DNA from: Hyphomicrobium sp.
Lineage (GTDB): Bacteria > Pseudomonadota > Alphaproteobacteria > Rhizobiales > Hyphomicrobiaceae
Length of the DNA: 64,000 bases
Assembly: GCF_019753045.1 (NCBI RefSeq)
Contig: NZ_JAIELN010000008.1
Span: 1-64,000 of the forward strand
Direction: 5' to 3'
Part shown: positions 56,401 through 64,000 of the stretch, piece by piece
Position numbering within the stretch: position 1 is the first letter of the stretch
Layout of the letters: each line of letters opens with the position of its first letter
Position numbers and translations under genes: made by a program
The notes under the pieces: generated by a model
Told to the model about the DNA's origin: nothing
What the model saw: the letters and a program-made list of their open reading frames with translations, nothing else
Databases searched by the model: none

Positions 56401-56706
56401 CTATCTGTAATAGTAATGGCGAATGCGCCGGCGATAGTAATAATCGTCGTAGGGATAATCATCGTAATAGGCGTAGTCGTCGTAATAGGGTCCGTAGAAT
56501 CCGATAGCCGGACCCCATCCCCAGCCGCCTCCGCCCCATCCCCGATGGCCGCGCCAATGACCACCGTATCCGTGGGCAAACCCGCCGTGGCCGAAGCCAT
56601 GGCCGAAATGACCGCCGTGTCCGCCGCGCGCCTCAGCGCTTGCCGAGAAGCCGGCGACGGCAATTGCGGCCAAGGCGCCGCCAAGAGCTTTCTTCCAACC
56701 GTCCAT
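56401..56706 (-). CDS. Secreted Gly/His-rich and Tyr/Asp-rich low-complexity protein
   Basis: The 101-residue protein has a signal peptide (about residues 1-26, ending SAEA). A Gly/His-rich block follows (GHGGHFGHGFGHGGF), then a Gly/Trp block, and then a Tyr/Asp block (YYDDYAYYDDYPYDDYYY) ending in Arg and Tyr. GGGAG lies six bases before the ATG. Similar Gly/His/Tyr-rich exported proteins are common as unknowns in this order. The composition suggests metal binding or a surface material role, which is speculation. Confidence 0.75.
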   Translation of the reverse strand: MDGWKKALGGALAAIAVAGFSASAEARGGHGGHFGHGFGHGGFAHGYGGHWRGHRGWGGGGWGWGPAIGFYGPYYDDYAYYDDYPYDDYYYRRRIRHYYYR

Positions 56707-56967
56707 ATCGAGCTCCCATATTAATTTGCGAAAACGACCTCATTGATCGCTCTACGCAAATAACTGGGAACGGCCTGCGCTAGTTCTAATGCGATTGCCG
56801 CAATGCTGCTTCGCAGATATGGACATCCACCGCCAAATACCGTGCTATTTCCGCACTTATTCGGTGTCACTTATGCAACTTGTGACCGGAACGCGCGGGC
56901 GAATTCGCAATTGAACAATGCAGCATGCGGACGCTTTATTTGAGCTTCGGAAGTAGACTGCGGGCGG

Positions 56968-57693
56968 CTACTTCGATCGCACCCAACCGTACCCGCCTTC
57001 GCGCACAAGAACGCGCTCACGCTGGACCGAGATGACAGGCGGGTGATTGACGACTTCGGCTGCAGCCGGGCGAACGACGATCGATCTGTTGATCACGCCG
57101 TGGACGGGCGGCTCGTAAACGCGCGTGGCAGTGGCGGGTTTGACCAGAACGGTTCGCGGAGCGACGCCGTAGACGGCGGGCGTCACGTAGATAATGCGCC
57201 GAGCGGGACTAACGACAACGTCTCGCGCGATCGTTTTCATAACAGGGGGCGCTTTCACCTTGCACAGCTTCTCCCTGCCGTCGGGTCCGCTGCGACGTTC
57301 CCAGACAAAGCCGCCGGGCGAAACGACGACAGTCTGCTCGACGCGCCGCGTGACGGGCGGAATGTATTCGGAGCGTTTGGTTTGTTGACTGACGATGACG
57401 CGCTCAAGTTTCGTGCCGTAGACGGGTGGCGTCGTCACCGTTCGCCATTTGCCGGGACGCATGACGACCGGAACGGCGACGTTTTTCACGACGGCAGGCG
57501 TCGCCACAACTTCGCGCCAGCCGGGCCGGACGAGCACGTGCCGGGTCCTGGTCGTGTAGACGTCAGGAATTCTGACCTTGTCGTAGCAGGCGACGGCGCG
57601 TTCCCCGCAGCGCTCGCTGGCGGCGGAAGCCGGCCCCGTCGCCAATACAACCAGCGACGTGGCGACCGAAGCCGATACTGCAAACTTCCGCAT
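56968..57693 (-). CDS. Secreted protein of eight 23-residue beta-like repeats
   Basis: The function is unknown. ATG at 57693 is preceded by GAGG six bases away and gives 241 residues with a signal peptide (cleavage after ASAA, residue 25). From residue 45 to the end the protein consists of eight tandem units beginning at residues 45, 68, 91, 114, 151, 174, 197 and 220. Units are 23 residues long, except the fourth, which has a 14-residue insertion containing WERRSGPDGREKLC. The consensus is Val-x7-Val-x-Val-(Arg/Lys/Ser)-Pro-x8-Pro-Pro. Alternating valines suggest short beta-strands. Repeats of the general VxVxPA type occur in some OmpA-linked proteins, as I recall. Confidence 0.8.
   Translation of the reverse strand: MRKFAVSASVATSLVVLATGPASAASERCGERAVACYDKVRIPDVYTTRTRHVLVRPGWREVVATPAVVKNVAVPVVMRPGKWRTVTTPPVYGTKLERVIVSQQTKRSEYIPPVTRRVEQTVVVSPGGFVWERRSGPDGREKLCKVKAPPVMKTIARDVVVSPARRIIYVTPAVYGVAPRTVLVKPATATRVYEPPVHGVINRSIVVRPAAAEVVNHPPVISVQRERVLVREGGYGWVRSK
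56971..57561 (-). repeat. Coding region of the 8 x 23-residue protein repeat
   Basis: Eight diverged tandem units of about 69 bases encode residues 45-241 of the secreted protein. They are conserved at the protein level, not as near-identical DNA, so this is an old duplication rather than a recent expansion. The fourth unit carries a 42-base insertion, and the last is one residue short at the C-terminus. Confidence 0.8.
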
Positions 57694-58029
57694 TCCTGGC
57701 CTCACGAAGCCCATAAAACTGCCCACTCCGCAGCCGCGAATCGCCGAAAATCTCAATAGATGTCTGGTGATAAGCCGAGGCGTCAGGCTTTCGGCGGTCA
57801 TTTCAAGTATTCGGGCGCGGGTTCAGATTACCGCAAAGGCTACCTGCTTCGCAGGTTTGGCCCACAACTTGGTAAAGCCGTTAGTGATCACCTGGGATGA
57901 AGTATTCGCGGTGTCGCTTGAATGCCATCGGGAAAGCCCATACCAACATGCGAGTTACAAACACCGTATCGGTGCATCCACTAGCGGCTGTCGAATGGGA
58001 TTCTGTTCAATGATGGGGAACGTCAAATC
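57694..58029. other. Divergent intergenic region, 336 bases
   Basis: The region separates the repeat-protein gene (minus) from lemA (plus) and must contain both promoters. I see no convincing gene. Short frames here are upstream extensions of the flanking genes. A small 6-bp hairpin with a TTC loop lies at 57842-57856. No sigma-70 hexamers with good spacing stand out. Confidence 0.55.
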
Positions 58030-58650
58030 ATGATCGCAATGACAAGAACTTTCATTGCCCGTCCGATCGCGTTCCTCGCGATCATCGTGGCGGGCCTCTC
58101 GATGGCGGGATGCGGTATCAACACCATTCCGACTTACGAGCAGCAAGCCAAGGCTGCTTGGAGCGAAGTGCAGAACCAGTACAAACGCCGCTCCGATCTC
58201 ATTCCGAATCTCGTTTCTTCCGTGAAAGGGTTCGCGGATCAGGAGAAGAGCGTTTTGACCGAGGTCACGAAAGCCCGCGAGCAGACGACGAATATCCAGT
58301 TGCCTCCCGACATTTTGACGAACCCGGAAGCGATGAAGAAATTCCAGGACGCGCAGGCGACGCTCAGCGGCGCTCTCGGACGCCTCATGGCTGTCGTCGA
58401 ACGTTATCCAGACATCAAGTCGGGGCAGAATTTCCTCGCGCTGCAAAGCGAGCTTGCCGGCACGGAAAACCGCATCGCGATCGCGCGGCGCGATTACATC
58501 GATGCAGTGAGAAAATATAACACTGAGATCTCGACCTTCCCCGGCCGTTTGTGGAAGGTGGCGCTTTATCCGCAGGCGAAGGAAATGGCGACGTTCGATA
58601 TCTCGCCTGAAGAACAGAAGGTTCCGAAGGTCGATTTCAGCAAGCCATAG
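58030..58650 (+). CDS. lemA: LemA-family lipoprotein
   Basis: The 206-residue protein has a lipobox (LSMAGC, Cys at about 27) and so should be exported and acylated. The LemA core follows: WSEVQNQYKRRSDLIPNLV, KSVLTEVTKAREQ and NRIAIARRDYIDAVRKYN. LemA forms helical bundles of unknown function and is usually encoded next to TPM-domain proteins, as here. The start is ATG 58030 with GGGGAA upstream, or ATG 58039. Confidence 0.93.
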   Translation: MIAMTRTFIARPIAFLAIIVAGLSMAGCGINTIPTYEQQAKAAWSEVQNQYKRRSDLIPNLVSSVKGFADQEKSVLTEVTKAREQTTNIQLPPDILTNPEAMKKFQDAQATLSGALGRLMAVVERYPDIKSGQNFLALQSELAGTENRIAIARRDYIDAVRKYNTEISTFPGRLWKVALYPQAKEMATFDISPEEQKVPKVDFSKP

Positions 58651-58686
58651 CGCTCAAAGCCTGCAACTTTGCTAGGAACTCGTCCG

Positions 58687-59529
58687 ATGGCTGGCGCTTT
58701 CACCGCCGCTCGGTCTTTCACGCTGCACGATGGGCGTCGCGCGTTGCTGCGCGCGATGCTGGTCTTGCTATTTGCGGCGTTGCCCGTGCTCTTCGCGCCG
58801 GCTTTTGCCGAGCCCGTCTATCCGAACCTAGCCGGCCGCGTGACCGATGAGGCTGGCCTGCTGACGCCCGAAGACAAGGCCGAGATCGAAAAGGCTCTTG
58901 CAGCTCTCGAAGATACCTCGACCGATCAGCTTGCCGTCGTCACCGTCAAATCCCTCCAGGGCTATCCGATCGAGGAATACGGCGTTGGCTTGGGGCGGAA
59001 ATGGGGGATCGGTCAGAAGGGCAAAGACAACGGCGTTCTCCTCATCGTTGCGCCGAATGATCGCAAGGTTCGGATCGAGGTTGGCCGCCGGCTCGAGCCG
59101 TTCATGACGGACACGATGTCGACGCTGATTATCCAGAATGCCATTCTGCCGAAGTTCCGGCGTGGGGACTTTGCGGGCGGCATCAAGGACGGCATCCGCG
59201 ATATCAAGTCGGTTCTTCTCGGCGATAGCGAGGAAGTGAAGCGTCGCGCCCAGGGCGGGCGAGCGCTGGAAGACGATCCGTGGGCGATCGTCCATCTCGC
59301 CATTTTTCTGATGATTGTCGCCTTCGTTCTCTGGGTCAATTACCGGCAGGCGCAAGCGGTGCAAGCGGGAATGCCCGGCTCGCGGCGGCGACGGGGCGGA
59401 ATTGTCGTCATTCCGGGCGGCTCGGGAAGTTGGGGGGGCGGCGGCGACTGGTCCAGTGGCGGCGGTGGCGGCGGCTGGTCTGGAGGCGGCGGCGGCTTCG
59501 GTGGCGGCGGCGCTTCGGGAAGCTGGTAG
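58687..59529 (+). CDS. TPM-domain protein, YgcG family
   Basis: The 280-residue envelope protein has a signal peptide (ending PAFA), a TPM domain (VTDEAGLLTPEDKAEIEKAL; KDNGVLLIVAPNDRKVRIEVG), one C-terminal membrane span (LAIFLMIVAFVLWV) and a Gly/Ser/Trp-rich tail. TPM domains have been tied to phosphatase activity and photosystem repair in plants; bacterial roles are unclear. ATG at 58687 has AGGA nine bases upstream. It is 36 bases after lemA. Confidence 0.92.
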   Translation: MAGAFTAARSFTLHDGRRALLRAMLVLLFAALPVLFAPAFAEPVYPNLAGRVTDEAGLLTPEDKAEIEKALAALEDTSTDQLAVVTVKSLQGYPIEEYGVGLGRKWGIGQKGKDNGVLLIVAPNDRKVRIEVGRRLEPFMTDTMSTLIIQNAILPKFRRGDFAGGIKDGIRDIKSVLLGDSEEVKRRAQGGRALEDDPWAIVHLAIFLMIVAFVLWVNYRQAQAVQAGMPGSRRRRGGIVVIPGGSGSWGGGGDWSSGGGGGGWSGGGGGFGGGGASGSW

Positions 59530-59566
59530 GGGCAACGAATTCGATGCAAAAAGGCGGTCGCGCGCG

Positions 59567-60187
59567 ATGAGCTTAATCAGTGCCAACGACGAAGAGCGCA
59601 TTTCTGCAGCCATCACGGCGGCGGAGCGCACTACGTCGGGAGAGATCGTTGCCGTCGTTGCGGATCAGAGCAGCCGCTATCAGCATATTCCGTTCATGTG
59701 GGCGGCGCTCCTGGCCCTCATCATTCCCTGGCCGTTCATCAACTTCACGTGGATGCCGGTGCAGATAATCTTTCTCATTCAGCTTCTCGTCTTTCTCGGC
59801 CTGCTGGCTCTCGCATGGCATCCGCGCGTGCGTATGTCGCTCGTGCCGAAGTCGATTTTGAATGCGAATACGCGCCGGCGTGCGAGCGAGCAGTTTCTCG
59901 CGCAGAACCTGCACACGACCGAGGGCCGGACCGGTGTCCTTCTTTTCGTGTCGCTCGCGGAAAAGCGTGTCGAAATTATCGCCGATAGCGGCATCGATGC
60001 GCTGGTTCCGAAAGGCACCTGGCAGAAAATCGTCGATCAGCTTACGGCCGAAATCGGCGCGGGGCGGGCCGTCGATGGTTTCGAGCGAGCGATAAAGCAG
60101 ATCGGCGATCAGCTTGCTGCGCACTTCCCGCCGGGCAATGCCGATCCCAACGAGCTTCCCGATCACCTTATCGTCTTACGGAGCTGA
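59567..60187 (+). CDS. Second TPM-domain membrane protein
   Basis: The 206-residue protein begins with the first half of a TPM domain (NDEERISAAITAAERTTSGEIVAVVAD). Two hydrophobic spans follow (about residues 44-60 and 67-85), and then the second half (HTTEGRTGVLLFVSLAEKRVEIIADSGI). There is no signal peptide. It begins 37 bases after the first TPM gene. LemA plus two TPM proteins form a known type of operon. The open frame to 59315 overlaps the previous gene and is not used. Confidence 0.9.
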   Translation: MSLISANDEERISAAITAAERTTSGEIVAVVADQSSRYQHIPFMWAALLALIIPWPFINFTWMPVQIIFLIQLLVFLGLLALAWHPRVRMSLVPKSILNANTRRRASEQFLAQNLHTTEGRTGVLLFVSLAEKRVEIIADSGIDALVPKGTWQKIVDQLTAEIGAGRAVDGFERAIKQIGDQLAAHFPPGNADPNELPDHLIVLRS

Positions 60188-60244
60188 CACACTTCCGGGC
60201 TAAGTGATGGGAGGCGCCGCCGGGGGAATCGAAGAGGGGGAGAC

Positions 60245-61702
60245 ATGGCGACGATCGATATCGGCGGTTCTGACGAGCAAACGTCGCCTGTCGCGGCGGG
60301 CGACGTGGTTCGCGCTCCCCTCCGGGCTCGCGTTTCGTGGATGCTTTATGATTGGGCCACGCAGCCGCATTACACGCTGGTGCAGACCTTTCTGTTCGGT
60401 CCCTACTTCGCGAATGCGGTCGTGCAGAATTCCACTTGCGGCTCGCTGATCGCTGAAGGCAGCGAAAAGGCCGCTTGCGGTCAAGCGCTGTGGGGATATG
60501 CGGCGGCTGTTGCCGGACTGCTGATCGCGATACTCAGCCCGGTATTGGGCGCCGCCGCCGATGGGCGCGGCTCGCGAAAGCCATGGATGGCCGGCCTGTC
60601 GCTCGTATTCCTCGCAGGCCTCAGCGTTCTTTGGCTCGGCGTGGCAGATGCCAATCTGACGACCATTCTCATCGTGCTCGCGGGCTTTGTCATGGCGACG
60701 CTCGCCGCTGAGCTGATGAGTGTTTTCTCGAATGCCATCATGACGGGCCTTGTGCCGCGCGACGAGCTTGGCCGATTGTCCGGCACGGGCTGGGCGGTTG
60801 GCTACTTCGGCGGCCTCGTCAGTTTGGCGCTTGTTGCAGGCCTGTTGGTGCCGATACCTGGCGAAGCGACGACGCTTCTTGGGCTCGATCCGCTGTTGAA
60901 GCTAGACGGCGGTGCGCATCAGGGCGACCGCATCACCGGGCCGTTCGCCGCGATATGGTTCGCCGTCTTCATCATTCCATTTTTTCTCTTCGTGCCGGAC
61001 CGGCGGCGGGCCGTTGGCGCGCATCCGGAGCGTTCCGCGACGGCTGAGCTTTGGGACACGATCAAGTCGCTTCCCGCGATGCCGAGCGTTTTGATTTTTC
61101 TGATCGCGCGGATGCTCTACACGGACGGGCTGACGGCCATCTTCGCTTTCGGCGGAATTTACGGTGCGTCCGTCTTCGGCTGGGGACCGCTCGAGCTTGG
61201 AATTTTCGGGATCATCCTGACGTTGGTCGGGGCATTCGGCGCGCTCTTCGGCGGATGGCTTGACGATCGTCTCGGACCGAAGACCGTCATCGTCGTCGCG
61301 CTGTTGGCGTTGATCGCGGGGGCGGTCGGCATTCTGTCGGTCGATAAAAATCATATTCTTTTCACGACGGAAGTTGCCGAGAAGGTTCTCGGCTCGACGC
61401 CATTTTCGTCGCCCGGCGAGCAGGTGTTTCTCGCCTTCGCCATCCTCGTCGGCGTCGTTGCCGCGCCCGTTCAAGCTGCCAGCCGGTCGCTGCTTGCCCG
61501 CATCGCGCCGCCCGAGAAGATCACGCAGTTCTTCGGGCTCTTCGCGTTTTCAGGCAAAGTGACGGCGTTCCTGGCGCCATTCGCTGTTGCGTTCGTTACG
61601 CTTGAGACCGGCAGTCAGCGCATTGGCATGGCGGCCGTGCTGGCCTTTCTCGCCATCGGCGCCTTCATGATGCTGTTCGTGCGGACACGTCCAGCCCGGT
61701 GA
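60245..61702 (+). CDS. MFS transporter, UMF1/Atg22-like
   Basis: The 485-residue inner-membrane protein has about 12 spans. It belongs to the UMF1 branch of the major facilitator superfamily, related to the yeast vacuolar amino-acid effluxer Atg22. Early SWMLYDWATQPHYTLVQTF and ADGRGSRKPWM are typical. GGGGGAG precedes the ATG. The substrate is unknown. It ends five bases before the convergent purH stop, with no obvious terminator. Confidence 0.9.
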   Translation: MATIDIGGSDEQTSPVAAGDVVRAPLRARVSWMLYDWATQPHYTLVQTFLFGPYFANAVVQNSTCGSLIAEGSEKAACGQALWGYAAAVAGLLIAILSPVLGAAADGRGSRKPWMAGLSLVFLAGLSVLWLGVADANLTTILIVLAGFVMATLAAELMSVFSNAIMTGLVPRDELGRLSGTGWAVGYFGGLVSLALVAGLLVPIPGEATTLLGLDPLLKLDGGAHQGDRITGPFAAIWFAVFIIPFFLFVPDRRRAVGAHPERSATAELWDTIKSLPAMPSVLIFLIARMLYTDGLTAIFAFGGIYGASVFGWGPLELGIFGIILTLVGAFGALFGGWLDDRLGPKTVIVVALLALIAGAVGILSVDKNHILFTTEVAEKVLGSTPFSSPGEQVFLAFAILVGVVAAPVQAASRSLLARIAPPEKITQFFGLFAFSGKVTAFLAPFAVAFVTLETGSQRIGMAAVLAFLAIGAFMMLFVRTRPAR

Positions 61703-61707
61703 GGCGC

Positions 61708-63291
61708 CTAGTGCCGGAAGTGGCGGACGCCGGCGAAGACCATCGCCAAGCCGCGCTCGTCGGCGGCCTTGATGACTTCATCGTCGCGCATTGAGCCACC
61801 CGGCTGGATGACGGCAGTAACGCCCGCTTCGGCCGCGGTGATCAAGCCATCGGCAAACGGAAAGAACGCGTCGGAAGCGACGACCGATCCGACGGTCAGC
61901 GGCTCGTTAACGCCCTGAGCTTTCGCGGCTTCCGTGGCCTTCCAAGCGGCGATGCGTGCGGAGTCGACGCGGCTCATCTGACCAGCGCCGACGCCAACGG
62001 CCGCGCCGTCTTTTGCGTAGACGATGGCGTTCGACTTCACGTGTTTGGCAACCTTGAAGGCGAACCGCAGATCTTTGAGTTCGGCTTCGGTCGGAGCGCG
62101 TTTGGTGACGACCTTCAATTCGAGATCATCGGCATTGCTCGCGTCCCGCGACTGAACGAGGAAGCCGCCGGCGACGGATTTGAAGTTGAGCCCGGCCGCA
62201 CGTGAATCCGCGAGGCCGCTTGTCAGCAGCAGGCGGAGATTTTTCTTGGTCGCGAAAATGGCTTTCGCTTCGTCGGATGCGCCAGGGGCGATGACGACCT
62301 CGGTAAAGATCTTCGTAATGTCGTCGGCGGCTTCGGCATCGATCGGCTGATTGAGCGCGATGATGCCGCCGAATGCACTTACGGGATCGCAGGCGAGCGC
62401 TTTGCGGTAAGCCTCGGCAAGCGACGTTCCGGTCGCGACACCGCACGGATTAGCATGCTTGATAATGGCGACTGCCGGTACGTCCGACGAGAATTCGGAG
62501 ACGAGTTCGAAAGCCGCGTCTGTGTCGTTGATGTTGTTGTACGAGAGTTCCTTGCCCTGAAGCTGTTCGGCCGTCGCGACACCAACGCGATTTTCTGCGG
62601 AGAGGTAAAGAGCGGCCGATTGGTGGGCGTTTTCACCATAACGGAGCGCTTGCGAGAGCTTGCCGCCGAACGCGCGATAATCGGGTGCCGGCGTGCCGAT
62701 CTCGCGTGCAAACCAATTGCTGATCGCAGCATCATAGGCCGCGGTGCGGGCGAATGCCTTGGCGGCGAGGGCCTTGCGCAAGGGAAGTGTCGTTGCGCCG
62801 TCGTTGGCTGCGATTTCCGCGAGCACGCGATCGTAATCGGCCGGTTCGACGACGACGGTGACGCTCTCGTGATTCTTTGCAGCGCCGCGGATCATCGCCG
62901 GGCCGCCGACGTCTATGTTCTCGACGCAGTCATCGTAGGAGGCTTGTCTCGCGACGGTCGCCTCGAACGGATAGAGGTTCACGACAAGGAGATCGATCGG
63001 CGAAATTCCATGTTCGCGGGCGGCCGCGTCGTGAACGACGTTGCCGCGAATGGAGAGGAGGCCGCCGTGCACTTTCGGATGCAAAGTCTTGACGCGGCCG
63101 TCCATCATTTCGGGAAAGCCGGTCAGCTCCGAGACGTCCTTTACGGCCAGGCCAGCGGCCTTTAGCGCGGCGGCAGTGCCACCCGTCGAGACAAGCTCAA
63201 TGCCCCGGTTCACCAGGGTCGTTGCGAAAGAAATGAGCCCAGTCTTGTCGGAGACTGAAAGGAGGGCTCGGCGTATTCGTTGATCGGCCAT
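61708..63291 (-). CDS. purH: Bifunctional AICAR transformylase/IMP cyclohydrolase
   Basis: PurH performs the last two steps of de novo purine synthesis, formylating AICAR and closing the ring to IMP. The N-terminal cyclohydrolase part shows [14 protein letters not shown] and [10 protein letters not shown]. The transformylase part shows [11 protein letters not shown] and [13 protein letters not shown] 63291 gives 527 residues; ATG 63297 is an equal alternative, and longer frames to 63588 are not supported. Confidence 0.96.
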   Translation of the reverse strand: MADQRIRRALLSVSDKTGLISFATTLVNRGIELVSTGGTAAALKAAGLAVKDVSELTGFPEMMDGRVKTLHPKVHGGLLSIRGNVVHDAAAREHGISPIDLLVVNLYPFEATVARQASYDDCVENIDVGGPAMIRGAAKNHESVTVVVEPADYDRVLAEIAANDGATTLPLRKALAAKAFARTAAYDAAISNWFAREIGTPAPDYRAFGGKLSQALRYGENAHQSAALYLSAENRVGVATAEQLQGKELSYNNINDTDAAFELVSEFSSDVPAVAIIKHANPCGVATGTSLAEAYRKALACDPVSAFGGIIALNQPIDAEAADDITKIFTEVVIAPGASDEAKAIFATKKNLRLLLTSGLADSRAAGLNFKSVAGGFLVQSRDASNADDLELKVVTKRAPTEAELKDLRFAFKVAKHVKSNAIVYAKDGAAVGVGAGQMSRVDSARIAAWKATEAAKAQGVNEPLTVGSVVASDAFFPFADGLITAAEAGVTAVIQPGGSMRDDEVIKAADERGLAMVFAGVRHFRH

Positions 63292-63430
63292 GTGCATCCC
63301 AGTTGTTCGCTCGTGCGCGGTTAGCACGGTGCGTCGGGCAAGGCTATCCCGCGCGTGGATCTGACGCGCGATTGGCCTCGTTTTGCTCGCGTTTGTTCCG
63401 GGCGCGCGTTCTGGTCGTGCGTTTGGGCGC

Positions 63431-64000
63431 TCAGATTTGCCGGTCGTTCGGCCGTTCCGCGCGGACCGACCAGCGGACGTGCGTCTCGCCGAAGGTTGTA
63501 CCACGGAGGACGATCTGCAGGCTCGGCCGCGGGCCGGCGCTGTCGACAAAAAACAGGCTTTCTTCGATCGACATTTGAGCGGTGTCATCCGCGGCCGAGA
63601 AGAGCCAGCTTTCGCCGTCGCGGAGGGTAATGCGGCAAACGCCGTGTCCGGCGGAAAGGCAGGCGCAATCGGGATGAAGATGGAAATGAATGGCGTAAGG
63701 GAGATCCTGCTTCAGGCGCAGCGTTCCCTTCGGCGGCTCGAGGATGTCGATGCCCTCTAGCTTTTCGCCGGCACCGGAAAGCGCGAGGCGGCGCACATGG
63801 ATCAACCCGAAGCGTTTCAGATAGCCGTCATGGCTCGCGTTCAGCAGGGTTTGGTCCGGTCCATCCGTAAATTCGAAAACAACGGAATCGGGTTCCCTGA
63901 TCGGCAGGCCATCGACCATCGATTCCAGCTGCTCGTGCCGGATGAGGCGGGAGGACGACGTTTCTCCGAGGCAAAGCGTGTTGTGACTGGCGGTCGCGCG
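63431..64000 (-). CDS. Heparinase II/III-family protein, C-terminal part (partial)
   Basis: This is the C-terminal 189 codons of a heparinase II/III-like protein; the gene enters from the right edge. The first visible residues ([17 protein letters not shown]) are the conserved substrate-site region of the family, and the rest is the beta-sandwich domain ending in AERPNDRQI. Such proteins cleave uronic-acid polysaccharides, but the chromosomal copy next to purH in this order has no known substrate. Confidence 0.85.
   Translation of the reverse strand, partial: RATASHNTLCLGETSSSRLIRHEQLESMVDGLPIREPDSVVFEFTDGPDQTLLNASHDGYLKRFGLIHVRRLALSGAGEKLEGIDILEPPKGTLRLKQDLPYAIHFHLHPDCACLSAGHGVCRITLRDGESWLFSAADDTAQMSIEESLFFVDSAGPRPSLQIVLRGTTFGETHVRWSVRAERPNDRQI

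Overview
The window is a stretch of ordinary chromosome from a GC-rich alphaproteobacterium of the order Hyphomicrobiales (Rhizobiales). It most resembles Hyphomicrobiaceae, but that family-level guess is inference. The evidence is gene content and order: irr-fabA-fabB-fabI, pnp-rpsO-truB-rbfA-infB-ylxR-nusA-rimP, trmB-metK-XRE regulator-lnt-corC-ybeY-phoH-miaB-olsA-fur-rimI-tsaB, and mutS-glnD beside a malic enzyme and olsB. From memory, this is the backbone order of Sinorhizobium and its relatives. GTG and TTG starts are common. I found no phage, transposase, CRISPR array or plasmid functions.

Layout. 1-10 kb: the 5' part of glpD (runs off the left edge), a fused sodium:solute symporter, a periplasmic copper chaperone, coaBC-dut, cysK, a MoeB/ThiF-like E1 enzyme, a D-2-hydroxyacid dehydrogenase and a secreted SH3-domain protein. 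10-14.7 kb: Irr diverges from the unsaturated fatty acid genes fabA-fabB-fabI, followed by murI and a small secreted Trp/His/Cys protein. 14.8-25.6 kb (all minus): the transcription/translation block from rimP down to pnp, with an unfamiliar YcxB-like membrane protein between infB and rbfA. 25.7-38.8 kb (minus): tRNA modification, methionine metabolism, lipoprotein acylation, ribosome maturation, ornithine-lipid acyltransferase, Fur, threonylcarbamoyl-tRNA, nitroreductase, NifU and a stress protein. 38.8-47.4 kb (minus): trpS, murJ, glnD and mutS. 47.5-55.4 kb: malic enzyme, olsB, a hybrid histidine kinase, and a small proteostasis group (Trm112-like, Lon-N-like, thioredoxin-TPR, prolyl-tRNA editing).

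55.5-57.7 kb is the least ordinary part. A tRNA-Gly(GCC) gene is followed by a run of short secreted proteins of biased composition: a Trp/His/Cys protein paralogous to the one at 14.5 kb, a possible 55-residue membrane peptide, a Gly/His then Tyr/Asp-rich protein, and a secreted protein built of eight units of a 23-residue repeat. Then come lemA with two TPM-domain genes, an Atg22-like MFS transporter, purH, and the 3' part of a heparinase II/III-like gene that runs off the right edge.

Most genes are intact housekeeping genes with recognisable motifs. I see no frameshifts. The most original material is the 23-residue-repeat protein, the paralogous Trp/His/Cys peptides, the symporter with its small subunit fused on, and the MoeB-like enzyme that has lost its zinc cysteines. 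I found no convincing new multi-gene system.
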